A DNA stretch of 64,000 bases, taken from NCBI GenBank assembly GCA_016169945.1, contig JADLSH010000254.1:1240001-1304000 (forward strand), given 5' to 3'. A program made the position numbers and the translations under genes. Within the stretch, counting starts at the first letter, position 1. Each line of letters begins with the position of its first letter. Shown piece after piece: positions 12,201 to 21,483 of this stretch. The DNA comes from Trachythela sp. YZ-2020. Lineage: Eukaryota; Cnidaria; Anthozoa; Malacalcyonacea; Clavulariidae. The notes below the pieces were generated by a model. That model searched no databases and had not been told where the DNA came from. It saw only the letters and a list, made by a program, of their open reading frames with translations.

Positions 12201-15200
12201 CTTACAATTATTATGATCTTGTATCACCAAGCTACCTGGAAATGATCGCTAACCTCTCTGGATGTACTCAACACAGACGTATGGTGAACTGTACACAAAA
12301 CCTGTGTTACCACAAGAAATACAGAAGCATTGATGGTACATGCAATAACCTTGATAACCCAATGTGGGGAGCTTCATTGACCGCATTCAGGAGACTACTG
12401 AGACCTGTCTATGAGAATGGTTTTAATACTCCAATGGGCTGGCGTAACAAAGATGTCCTACCAAGCGCTCGCTTGATCTCAACTGAGCTTATCTCAACTG
12501 TGAACACGACTCCTGATCAAACATTTACTCATATGTTAATGCAATGGGGGCAGTTCTTAGATCATGATCTTGATTTTACTGTCACAAGCCCCAGCAGTCA
12601 AAGATTTACAGACGGTGAGGACTGTACTAGCACGTGTGAGAATCAATCCCCTTGTTTCCCCATCTCAATTCCCCCCGGAGATAAACGTATCAAACGTCAC
12701 AAGTGTATGACATTCACTCGCTCCAGCTCGGCTTGTGAGGCTGGCGCGACGTCTGTGTTCTTCAGCGTCGTGTCAACACGTGAACAAATGAATCAAATTA
12801 CGTCATACCTAGATGCCTCGAACGTGTATGGTTCGTCACGTGATGAGGAAGAGCACTTGCGTGATTTATCGAACAGTAATGGTCTATTAAAAACTGGAAT
12901 ATTATTAAATGGTAAACCTTTGCTACCGTTTAATAGAGGCACCCCGATTGAGTGTTTGAAATCTGAGAAAGAGAGTCCAATCCCATGCTTCCTTGCAGGC
13001 GACCACCGCGCCAACGAGCAACTTGGTCTGCTGTCTATGCACGTGATATGGATGCGCGAACATAACAGAATTGCGACACAATTGCGCATCTTGAATCGAA
13101 ATTGGAACGGCGAGAAAATTTTCCAGGAAACGCGGAAAATTATCGGCGCGGAAATGCAGCACATTACATACGAACATTACTTGCCCAAGATTCTGGGAAA
13201 ACAAGGCATGGAAATTCTAGGAAAATACGAAGGGTATAAGCCTGATACAGATGCAACTATATTCAACGGTTTTGCAACGGCTGCGTATAGATTTGGACAT
13301 AGTTTGATTAACCCAATACTTAATCGCGTGAATTCATCATTTCAGACAATAGAACAAGGACATATTCCGCTACATAAGGCATTTTTTGCGCCGTATAGAA
13401 TTGTGGAGGAAGGCGGCATTGACCCGCTCATTCGAGGATTGTTCTTCTCCCCGGCTAAGGATAGGCAAGATCAAGATGGCGTCTTAAATACAGAACTCAC
13501 TGAGCGATTGTTTGAAATGGCGCATGCAGTTGCCCTTGACCTTGGCGCGCTAAATATCCAGAGATCACGTGACCACGGGTTGCCTGGTTACAACGAATGG
13601 CGTGTACTCTGTAATCTTGAAGCTTTAAAAACATTCGATGATTTAAAGAGCGTGATATCCAACGAGAATGTTATTAAGAAGTTGGAGAAACTCTATGGTG
13701 ATGTTAATAAGATAGATCTCTGGGTCGCAGGAAGCTTGGAGGATAGCATTCCCGGCAGTCTGTTGGGGCCTACATTTCAATGTCTCATTGCAACACAGTT
13801 TAAGAATCTGCGAGACGGAGACAGGTAACCCAGGCCTTTTAAACTTTCACGTATTTCAAACATAGGGTTCCAATACTCTAGGTAGTATTCAACAATATGC
13901 TCTCGTGGTTTCCGTATGAGCTACCTGCCCCCCCCCCCCCCAATATAAGAGCCACTACACAGGTTATTCATATATTAACCACGGCAGCTTAATATTGTAA
14001 AATATATTAAAACCCCACATAAAAGAACCATTATTTTTAGCGACAGACTAAAGTGGTTCTTATACGACAAATACTTCGTTAACATAGTCGGTTCTTAACT
14101 TGTTCTGTACTACTAACAGGGAATCCTACTTTTTAGATTATCCGTTTGCTTATATGTTATTATCTTTATTGGTTTCACTAGGTTTTGGTATGAATATGAT
14201 GGAGTATTTGATCCGGCACAACTAACGCAGATCAAACGTGCAACATTGGGTCGAGTATTATGTGATAATGGTGATAATATCACGCAAGTTCAGTCTGATG
14301 TATTTCTTCGTGTAAATCATCTTTCTGGTTATTCCTCTTGTTCATCTCTGCCAAGTCTTGATCTACGTTTGTGGAAGGAGTGCTGTACAGGTATTCCTAC
14401 TAGTCCTTGAGTAAAATTATAGGTGGTTGTTAATCATCCTTTATAGCAGCTTAGTGCTGAATTGCAAGGGACGCAGCTCAAAGTAATACTCTAACCTCAG
14501 GCTTAACAGTGATTGGCCTGGTTGATTCCATCCTTATCTTGCAACAAGCTTGATAATTATCACATGTGTTACTTATCGTTCAACTTGCTGATTCGATACC
14601 TCAATAAGCCAATTCATAGTGTCAATGACTGGTTCTGCGTCGGAATAAAATTACAGTTGAATCATAATTTTGAAGTATTTAACTGTTCAGTCATCATTTG
14701 AATATGCAAAAAGTTGCTGGCAGAACAATGAGAGAAAATATGTTCCCTCAAGTGCACCTTTCTTTATCTTGCTTTACACAGAAGACAAAATATGCTGGTA
14801 CAAAAATGATTTAATGGACAGGACTATTGTGGCTATATGAAAAACACAAATAATGATTGAACAGTTGAAGACTTTGATATGAATATTTTAATTCTTCCAG
14901 TCTCAGCTACATGTTATGACTCAACTGCAATTTTATCCCGACGCAAAACGCGTCATTTGGATGAGCAGTCGACTTCTTAAAATTAAGGCTCTTTTCCACT
15001 CGTCGCAAAAACTAACTCACAAGCTCGCTGCGAGTACTTTCATCCAATCACAGTGCTCGACAGTTTTTTTTAATTACATGCAAGAACTCGCAGCGAGTTT
15101 GCGAGTTGGTTTTGCGATGAGTGGAAAAGATTGGTAGAACGACAGGTAGACACTCACTATTTTACTTTGATATTATCTAGAAAACTGCCATGATGAAGAC

Positions 15201-16078
15201 CGCAGCTATACGCTATCATACAGTATAAACGACGTTAAGAGAAGAAAAAGATCATTCAATATTGAAGATAATATAGCTACAATTGAAATAGAAAGTCTTT
15301 ATTCCAAAATTGATGAGCTTCAAACTCATATTTTCTCACAACAAGAAACACTTAGGAATATTATAAACAAGGTAAAGAGAGATCTTGAACAAGAGTCTAA
15401 TCATTGCTAACCTAAACTTGCTATATTGTACTGGATAGTGTTGCATGCTCAGCTTGAAAAACTGTCTTCTATAGGGATCCAATGAGAGCCATCCTGTAAT
15501 ACATCATTATGTCTAAACTATTCTCCCTAGAGATCAAGTAAGAGTCATCCTGTATTGGTGACTGAGAGCTATCCAGTATAAATTCAGTTTAGTTTTGGTT
15601 TCCTCTTGTAGTAACACTGGACCAATAAGGGATGGGTCTTCATAATACTGAACCTCTAGGGAGAAGAGGTTAGAACTGATACAACTATCCAGTATAAATA
15701 AAAGTTAGTGCAATTTAGTCTAGAACGGTTAGACTTTTGGAAGGAGCCTACCAACAAAAGGTTATGTGTTGTTTTTCTTCAGGTACAAAGTTTAGAGAAG
15801 AAACATGACACATCTGTCTGTATTGATCACTTGGGAAATGAACGTAAGCTTCATGAAACATGGCGTGTTAGTCCTTGTAAGACATGTGTCTGTAAGGTAC
15901 GTTTTACGAACTATCTTTTCATCGGCCAAGCTAGTCTCTAGTATAACTATGTACAATTCTCTTTATTTCTAACTTTCCATTTCAGGAATCAACAACAGAA
16001 TGTGAAACACAAGTCTGCCCCGAGATGACGTGTGACAATCCACAGATACCACAAGATCAGTGCTGTCCTGCCTGCTAG
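236..16078 (+). CDS. PXDN: Peroxidasin, 5'-incomplete, 15 visible exons
   Basis: Secreted haem peroxidase of the basement membrane; in known animals it uses bromide to form sulfilimine cross-links in collagen IV. Exons read: 236-307, 1019-1090, 1287-1358, 1778-1849, 2017-2091 (five LRRs, phase 2, 72-75 nt); 2460-2905 (LRR C-cap with CTCDLLWL, then Ig1); 3241-3510 (Ig2); 5788-6066 (Ig3); 6779-7048 (Ig4); 7346-7536 (linker with [11 protein letters not shown]); 12128-13824 (peroxidase); 14182-14390; 15181-15371; 15783-15896 and 15986-16078 (VWC, stop). All phases join, giving about 1,374 codons. Catalytic features are intact: QFLDHDL with distal His codon at 12563, AGDHRANE with Arg at 13007 and haem-linking Glu at 13016, and YRFGHSL with proximal His at 13298. 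A KRRKR convertase-type site (15237-15251) precedes the VWC. Signal peptide and first exon(s) lie left of the window. Introns are swollen by repeats, but no exon is broken. Confidence 0.95.
626..781. mobile_element. Foldback MITE with GGGGCGAAGCCCC core
   Basis: Almost the whole element is one imperfect inverted repeat: TTTCAAAAACGAGTTTGAG at the left pairs with sequence ending in CGAGTTTTTGAAATGG at the right, and TGTTTGATCACGGT pairs with ACTGTGATCAAACA. The centre is CTAATGAATCTCGAGGGG, CGAA, then the complement. It lies in a peroxidasin intron. No protein is encoded, and the superfamily is not recognisable because flanking duplications are unclear. Confidence 0.65.
1511..1718 (-). mobile_element. 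tRNA-derived SINE, minus strand
   Basis: On the minus strand it begins GGGGCTTCGGTGGCGCAGTC (A-box-like) and continues to a B-box-like GAGTTCGATTG, followed by the GGGTTTTCTCCGGGCACTCC / CCTCCCAC conserved domain seen in other repeats of this window. The head is tRNA-like but degenerate, so it is read as a SINE rather than a tRNA gene. It is intronic in peroxidasin. Confidence 0.6.
3000..3225 (+). repeat. 80-bp repeat, about three units, in peroxidasin
   Basis: About three tandem copies of a unit containing CAGACACAAACCACGGCAGC, TTATTGTAGAATACTACCTA and TTTTTCAGGTAGT. The same unit is expanded at 31085-32087 in a different gene. Confidence 0.75.
4010..5695 (+). repeat. Tandem array of ~113-bp SINE-tail units
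   Basis: About fifteen head-to-tail copies, each running TTTCCTCCTGTAGTAACACT, GGATCAATAAG, TTACTGGACCTCTAGG, GAACAGTTTAGAACTGATAG, AGCTATCCAGTATAAATAAA, GTTAGTTTAG. The same segment forms the 3' part of tRNA-headed SINEs at 42851-43310 and 46930-47255, so the array looks like amplification of a SINE 3' end. It fills much of the intron between the Ig2 and Ig3 exons of peroxidasin. Copies differ by scattered substitutions and small indels. Confidence 0.85.
6519..6710 (+). mobile_element. SINE with degenerate tRNA head
   Basis: GACTCTGTAGCTCAGTGGTC (A-box-like) and GGTTCAATTCCTGCC (B-box-like) are about 50 bases apart, followed by a tail (GTTGCCTTTATCGC, TAGTTCTAAAATATG, TTTTCATCTACAAAA). A second copy is at 37552-37765. 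The anticodon loop reads CACCGGAATC without U33, so this is not a functional tRNA. Confidence 0.65.
7553..8082 (+). repeat. 17-bp minisatellite, left part
   Basis: Roughly thirty copies of GTCCGTATTAGAGAGGT in a peroxidasin intron, with variants GTCTGTATTAG and GTCCGTATTAGGGAGAT. The array resumes at 11952-12090 after a LINE insertion. Related single-copy sequence at 1893-1965 has the unit facing its complement, ending in TTTAACTGTA, like the end of a pogo-type inverted repeat. Confidence 0.85.
8181..8957 (+). CDS. LINE ORF1 protein with CCCH zinc finger
   Basis: Open frame of about 258 codons from the first ATG at 8181. The N-terminal half is charged and probably helical. Near the C-terminus is a C-x8-C-x5-C-x3-H zinc finger (CPFLRKKGH, then CLKGSKC, then DFFH), followed by a Pro/Gln/Tyr-rich tail. 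ORF1 proteins of LINEs generally bind the element RNA; that role is inferred from position and the finger. The frame is uninterrupted, in contrast to ORF2. Confidence 0.65.
   Translation: MTQIDSDIIHSQSRLSDDPIIVLENEGAGLIKANDKANDVILDIEELKSGQEINREIIRTLSQSVEQIVEFMGQCKGEKSVENGGKLVKNRNGKPATDMHILTHAQTKEINETTNPNAPDISIIEISDQNNVGAANPNNAGTDNVSASEIAGRNEIPAPYQDRFPRYTKKPKSHVPCPFLRKKGHCLKGSKCDFFHAISQQSLQPHQQQFFPPPFYGQTPYPPQSPLNTMRHPFFYPHVNYPYMPPLMDIPTRPPSHY
9077..11726 (+). pseudogene. LINE ORF2 (endonuclease + reverse transcriptase), frameshifted
   Basis: Fragments in several frames. 9077-9484 carries the endonuclease start ([30 protein letters not shown]). 9875-10966 carries the linker and RT ([24 protein letters not shown]). 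10905-11204 carries WKYVDDTT (RT motif C). Around 11400-11726 is the C-terminal [14 protein letters not shown] region. At least three frame changes separate these parts, so the copy cannot make a full ORF2 protein. It is a fossil insertion and not part of peroxidasin. Confidence 0.85.
11952..12090 (+). repeat. 17-bp minisatellite, right part
   Basis: About eight further copies of the unit found at 7553-8082, ending in AGAGTTTCGACTGTATC, which resembles the terminus of a pogo-like inverted repeat. The peroxidase exon acceptor follows at 12127. Confidence 0.8.
14985..15134. mobile_element. MITE, family A (TIR AAGGCTCTTTTCCAC)
   Basis: AAGGCTCTTTTCCACTCGTC at the left and GCGATGAGTGGAAAAGATT at the right are inverted, and the inner arms CTCGCTGCGAGT and CTCGCAGCGAGT also pair. 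A near-identical copy with a perfect right end (GTGGAAAAGAGCCTT) is at 28479-28630. It lies in a late peroxidasin intron. Confidence 0.75.
15545..15705 (+). repeat. SINE-tail repeat units in late peroxidasin intron
   Basis: One full and one partial copy of the unit described at 4010-5695 (TTTCCTCTTGTAGTAACACT to CTATCCAGTATAAATAAA), more diverged than those in the large array. Confidence 0.6.
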
Positions 16079-17050
16079 TTATATTGCTTAGAAATTTTTC
16101 GACGTTGTCCCGGAAATATCCGGGAAAATTTTATGTATTTAATATGTGCCTATTGTTAGTAGTTCATAGAAAACGAGAAGCGAGTAGGACATGATGAAAT
16201 GAAGGATGCTAGATGTATATTGTTTAAGTATTTGTTCCTAGATTTAAATAAAGACGTATGGTAGGACAAGTTGTATTCTTAATGATAACTTTGGGGCTCC
16301 AGCGCGCCTGGCTGCTGCGTTGTTGGATTTCACAACAGCCACTAAAAGGACCTTTGCTCGAAACATCGAGGATTACATGTTTTATCATTCAGAAGTGGCT
16401 GGCGTGAAATACAACAAAATTTTTATGTACTTGTAATTTTGTCATTAGCAGTTGGTTTCAGAAATGTTGAAAATGAAGCTATCTGCTTCACGACAGTGTT
16501 TCCTGAAACCTAAGGTGGGTGGTCAAACCGGTAGCTATGAGAATGCAATGATTTTGTTAATTCTTTTGTTTGATGTCGTAGTCATACTGTGCCTTGCTAA
16601 TTGAAATCCGCGCCTTCCTTTTTCCACTGTTTTTTTTCTTTGAATAACAGCCAACGTGTTACTTTACAGACGTCATCGGATACAAATATCATTCATGCCT
16701 TTAAGATTATAGAAGATATAGAAGAATACAGACATAATTTCAAGACGAAATTCACAAGCTATATATAGGCAAAGAACACGTTTCTTTCTGTTAATTGAAT
16801 TAGAACAAATTAAGCTTGGTAATTGTGACAATGTGACATCACAAGACATAGATAATTAGTGAGCATTGCGTCCAGCTCAGACAGAAACATTGATATTACA
16901 CGAAGTATGATGGGTTCATCTATATTTCCTGTAATCAAAATGGCAGTCTTCATGTTTTTGAGAATTTGTTGCTAAAAGATTTTTATTTTATCAGTTCTGT
17001 TTTATCTTTAAGTTCTTTATAAAACGGTTTTTCGTTATCTTGGACTAGAG
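16079..17050. other. Spacer between peroxidasin and first Ig-TIR gene
   Basis: Holds the peroxidasin 3' UTR and polyA signal, a dispersed repeat at about 16285-16400 (GGACCTTTGCTCGAAACATC; the motif recurs near 31063), and AT-rich sequence that should include the 5' UTR and promoter of the Ig-TIR gene. No open frame of note is seen. Confidence 0.5.
16247..16252 (+). promoter_or_regulatory. Probable polyadenylation signal of peroxidasin
   Basis: AATAAA lies about 170 bases after the peroxidasin stop codon, in AT-rich sequence with no competing signal between. Cleavage would be expected a little downstream. Confidence 0.5.
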
Positions 17051-20000
17051 ATGTTTTGTCGTGATTTTGTTTGTATTTTTGTCCTCATACAGATGGTCTT
17101 GGCCAACAATGTTACCGGTGAGTTTCATTGTTTATAGTGATGTTTCATGTTTTGTTAAATATGGTAATTTTACTTGAAATATCTTATGAATTATATAAAA
17201 ATAGTTTTAATAATCATATTTTAATCATAGTATAGCAGTGTATGTGATAACAACAGTAATGTATAAACTAATGAACCCTATAATTAACCAGTTTGCACAG
17301 CATGTCAATTGGCACGAGCGAGATTTATTTCGTCACGTCCTTGTGCACACCAAAATAATGTCCGGTGTCACGCCGACCAAAATGGCAATGGAGTGTCATT
17401 GAAGAAGCCCTGGTCACAGAATGAAAATTAGACCAGAAGTCTGACTCTTGTCCCAGCTTTTAAAGTTCATGTCCTCAAAAAATCGTATATTGTGGACGTT
17501 AGATTTGATGCCATCTGTCAAGCTGCAATGTTCTTAGCTTTCAGTCGAAACTTAGCTTTCAGTTTTTATTAATTTCTATGTAGGCTATGTTGTGCCCTGG
17601 TTATCATAGGAGTTGAAATTTAAACAAAAACAAAGATTTAACAATATAAAGTGGCCTGTTGATGGACTTACTTTTTTATTAACATACTCTTAATAAACAA
17701 CTTTCTTGCCCAAAAAAGCTTGCCTTCTACCTTGGCTTCTACTCCAAGAATAAGTATGCATGCAAAAATGCAATTATCTGTCCGTTAGCACAGACGAGAT
17801 CTCGTCGAGTTTAGCCCAACTATGCAAGCTGGCTAATTAACCCATTAGCTTGCAATGCGTCCAGATGCGCCCTACTTTAGTATTTTACTCCGTCTAATGC
17901 CAGAAGATTTTACTTGTCAGTGGTAGGTACTGCCAGTTAATGGGTTAATGTAAATGAACGGTTATGAACCCTGATGAGTGATGTACTTTGTTACATTGAA
18001 TACTTTGTTATTTTAAGCCCTAGTCAAATTTTGAAGAGAGTTGATGAGAGACTTTTCACTTCTAATTGACCGGTACGCATGGTAATATCCAGTCAACTCT
18101 CTTGCAACACTTGTTCTTGTTTTACTGGGGCATGAGAGTTGATGAAACTCCCAGGTGATTTTAGTGATCAGGGTGTTAATTTGGTGTTAATTGGTGAAAT
18201 ACAAAGTAAATTTTAATACAAAGATTAGTATATTTTCTATTTAGCTCCTCCTAAAGTTGTTATCTACAGTAATGGAAAAATAGTTCAGTCCAGCATTCAA
18301 ATAAACTGCTATGTCAAGTCATATTCTACACCAACTATTCTCTGGTATAAAAATAATGCATTATTAAACTGCACCAGTCAGTATGGATGTGAATTGAGAA
18401 CTGGTCATTATCAACAGCACTATTGGAGCAATATTACAAAAGTATATTTAGAAATTAATGATAATTATACATGTGCTGCCAAAAATGCAAATGGAGTATC
18501 TAAGGATTCTTATTTTATTCCTTGTTTTGAAGGTAAAGTGAAATTTTTGGTGACTTTTAGCTTGTTATTAATATGGGTTTAGTATTTAGCGACATTTAAT
18601 TCAGTAGCGAAGCCAGCCCGATTATTTGGTCCTGTTATGCAAATTTTAAATCATATCATTCATTTCTTTAGAAATTGATTGTTTTCACAGTCTATGAACA
18701 CGAAAATATTTGCATAGCATGACCAAATAGTCGGGCTGGCTTCGCTACTGATTTAATTTAAGAATGCTTTTAATGTTATTTTTAAGGGAGATGTATTGCA
18801 TGGAAGGATAGTTTGCAAGAGATAAATATCACAATAAATGTTGGTCAATCTTTCTCAATCAATTGTGAGCTGTTGACACAAAATCAACACATAAACCAGT
18901 GCTTTGAGTTTGGTGTTACTCACCACAACCGCAGCTACAGCGTTAAACATGTGTTAAGAACTGATTGGGGTGTTGTACGTAATGGTCAAGCTAGCGAAGA
19001 TTTGGTCAGCTATATGTACAATATTACTAATGCAAGCAAGAATGACAGTGGAGTATACTCATGTTATTACCTGTACAACTTCGTAGAAACTCCAGAGAGT
19101 AAACACTGTTCAAAGCCGGTGGCTAAAAACTTCAATATTTTTGTTACAGGTATGTTTACTTTTGTAATACGTACCTTAGCATCAGAAATTATCGAAGCAC
19201 GAATTTGAAGATTTGGTGGTCAATCAACACTTACCGTAACCTTTACTTCATTCTAGAACAACATTCAAAAGATAACGATGAAAAAAGAGGCAATATCACG
19301 ATCGCCATTGCAGTATCAATTGGCACTGTTGTAGCAGGATTGATTCTCGTTGTCTCCATCTTCTGTTTACGTAAGAAGAAATTGAAATCACAACGTCTTT
19401 ATGGTATGTATATCTAGCAAAGCTTTCAATCCGCATAATCCTGGATGAAAGTTTGTGAGATTTAGCAAGCGAGAGTTTGCATGAGAGTTTCATCAACTCT
19501 AGATAGATCCCGACTATTTCATGCTGTCAAACATGACTTGGTCCCAACAGTTACAACCAAATGGAGACAGGCTTTAAAGTTGACCACCATGTGCCGCACT
19601 GCCCTACTTAATGCCCTACTTAAGCCCTTCTCTTATAGACCCACCAAAAGTATGTCATGTTAATTAAATTATAACTACACTTATATTAAATGTTTTGTAG
19701 AAAGTGACCCTGAACTACGTTGGGATGCATTTATCTCGTACAGCAGTAAAGACTTTGATTGGGTGAAAGAACTTTGTAAAACCTTAGAACAAACACCATT
19801 CAACTTGACTGTATGTCTGCATCAGCGTGATTGGGAGGTAGGGAGAACAATATTGGACAATATGGCTGAATCTATATACTGCAGTTACAAAACTTTACTA
19901 ATTGTCTCAAAGAGTTACTTGGAGAGTTCATTTTGTATGCAAGAACTTAACATCGCAATGGACTGTGAAAGTCAGAAAGTACTTAAAGATCGAGTTATCA

Positions 20001-20281
20001 TCATAAAACTAGATGATGTTTCCTTGAAGAATCTTCCAAAAACATTGAGACAGAAATCATATCTTGATTTCTCAAATGACGAACAACGTAAACATTACAA
20101 AACTAAACTGCTCAAAGCTTTGCCAAGGCGAGAGTTGGAGGCACAATCTGAAGAGTCTGGGAATGAGGGGCGGTCTCAAGAGTCTGGGAATGAGGGCCGT
20201 TCTGAAGAGTCTGGGAACAAGAATATGGAAGATATACCATTAGATGACATTTCAAATGACAGAGAGCCATTATCAGTTTGA
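17051..20281 (+). CDS. IL-1-receptor-like protein: two Ig domains, TM, TIR
   Basis: Predicted type I membrane receptor of 481 residues. Exons: 17051-17117 (signal peptide, MFCRDFVCIFVLIQMVLA), 18245-18532 (Ig1: INCYV, ILWYKN, YTCAAKN), 18787-19149 (Ig2: SINCEL, DSGVYSCYY), 19257-19403 (one membrane helix from about ITIAIAVSIG, then RKKK), 19701-20281 (TIR). All introns are phase 1. The TIR domain has box 1 RWDAFISYSSKDF, box 2 CLHQRDWEVGRTILDN and the CMQEL segment. The tail ends with three near-repeats of (S/E)EESGNEGR type. Ig-TIR architecture is known from vertebrate IL-1R/IL-18R and occurs in cnidarians; TIR-TIR signalling through an adaptor is likely but inferred. Several NxS/T sites mark the ectodomain. 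A paralogue follows 1.2 kb downstream. Confidence 0.88.
17837..17948. mobile_element. Short MITE with TTAACCCATTA ends
   Basis: TTAACCCATTAG at the left and CCAGTTAATGGGTTAA at the right bracket 112 bases containing CCCTACTTTAGTATTTTACT and GATTTTACTTGTCA. A scattered, degenerate relative is seen around 21885-22325 (ATGTGCCCTACTTAT, GTACTTGTCAAGGGG). Intronic. Confidence 0.55.
18014..18165. mobile_element. Degenerate TTAA-flanked MITE, family B
   Basis: TTTTAAGCCCTAGTCAAATT starts a segment with GAGAGTTGATGAGAG and TTGACCGGTACGC / GGTAATATCCAGTCAACTCT, matching the element at 28406-28814. The right end is not clear. Confidence 0.5.
18602..18750. mobile_element. hAT-type MITE with exact 8-bp TSD
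   Basis: A 149-bp element: CAGTAGCGAAGCCAGCCCG at the left, CGGGCTGGCTTCGCTACTG at the right (perfect inverted repeats, extending imperfectly through ATTATTTGGTC). It is flanked by ATTTAATT at 18594-18601 and 18751-18758. The 8-bp duplication and CAG end are characteristic of hAT transposons. It lies in the intron between the two Ig exons of the first Ig-TIR gene and has no coding capacity. Confidence 0.9.
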
Positions 20282-21483
20282 AAAACTAGGCAAGACCTGC
20301 AGCAGACTGGTACCAATGCTGTTGCAACAACTTGTTATCAGGATGTGTTCGCACTGCTTGTTCACAGATTGTTGACAAGTTGCCGTCTGCTTGTTGACAA
20401 CTTGCTACAAGGTTGTTGACTCAACAGACTTGTTACAAGTTGTTCCAACAACTTGTTATCATCCTACATCTCGACAACTTGTTAACAAGCTACGACTGAC
20501 AACCTAATGTAGCAACTTAAAAAAATGAAAATTCAAAAATTTGTCTGGTTCCTCTTGTTCACACGGGATTTGTATGGTTTCATGCGTTCCCATATCAATG
20601 CAAGACAAAATCGTGCAAGTTTGGTTTTGGTATTAAAACAGTGACAAAGTTGCAATGTGCCCTACAGCTTTCAACCTTCTATATTACAAAGCTCAAAGCC
20701 AATTGCGCTGTCCAGGCTTTTTCAGCTCAGTGGAAACGAACAGACATACAGACACTGATGATACAGACGAACAAAGTCTAAAATATGTCACAGTCACAGA
20801 ATTCGGCTTGTGGAAATGACGTCACAACTCGAAATTGTGTGGCTTCCGGTTTTTTGGGGGGCAAATTCCACCAATTAAAATCAAATTCAAGATGGCTGAT
20901 AATTTTGACATCAATACGTACGCCAACTTTCCTGAATGGCTGAATAACTCGAGTTCTAGACATGGTAAGCAACAAACTATACACCAAAATACTCATCGTT
21001 GGTCAAGGATTCTAGAGAAGTATAGATTATCTTATAACTCTCAGTATTTCGCAAGATATAAACGAAAACCGCACTTCTATGAAATCCACGATATGCCACC
21101 CAAATTGCCGGTTATATAGCATGACGTCATATTATCGCGTGACTGCACAAGCCGAATGTGTACATATTTTCGATTTCCCTCGAATTTCCATCTACAAAAC
21201 GCTTCAACCGTTCAACATAAACGTTCAATTCTATCGAGCGAGATGCCAAAAATTTAGAATATTTACCCTTGCACCGACAAGCAAATAAACCTGACATTCC
21301 GATCAGATTTTCTGCATGAACGCAAGCAGGAATTTCTAGAAATAATCTGCAGACAATTGCGGTATTTTGTTTACGTAATGACATGGTCATAACAATCCGG
21401 TAAGAAGAATCAGGAAGTTAAAAATTATGTTTCATTTCCTTGTGAATTATTGAACATCAAGGATGGATGGAGTTCTCTAAATA
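20282..21483. other. Spacer between the two Ig-TIR genes
   Basis: 20318-20512 is a degenerate repeat built from ACAACTTGTT and TTGACAAGTT-like words on both strands, also seen near 1150-1200 and 2205-2240. 20525-20640 resembles the dispersed family with CACGGGATTTGTATGG / AAAATCGTGCAAGTTTGG. 20890-21119 holds a short open frame (separate entry). AATTCGGCTTGTGG plus TGACGTCAC at about 20795 faces the complement at 21120-21165, suggesting a foldback element. No conserved gene is recognised. Confidence 0.45.
20898..21119 (+). CDS. Short hypothetical ORF, doubtful
   Basis: An ATG in the context AAGATGGCTGATAAT opens about 73 codons (MADNFDINTYANFPEWLNNS at the start), ending at 21119. A fair splice donor (ACATG|GTAAGC) lies inside it at about 20964, so it might be a first exon. 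It sits between loosely inverted sequences with ATTCGGCTTGTG, which makes a transposon origin as likely as a host gene. No family is recognised. Confidence 0.2.
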   Translation, partial: DNFDINTYANFPEWLNNSSSRHGKQQTIHQNTHRWSRILEKYRLSYNSQYFARYKRKPHFYEIHDMPPKLPVI

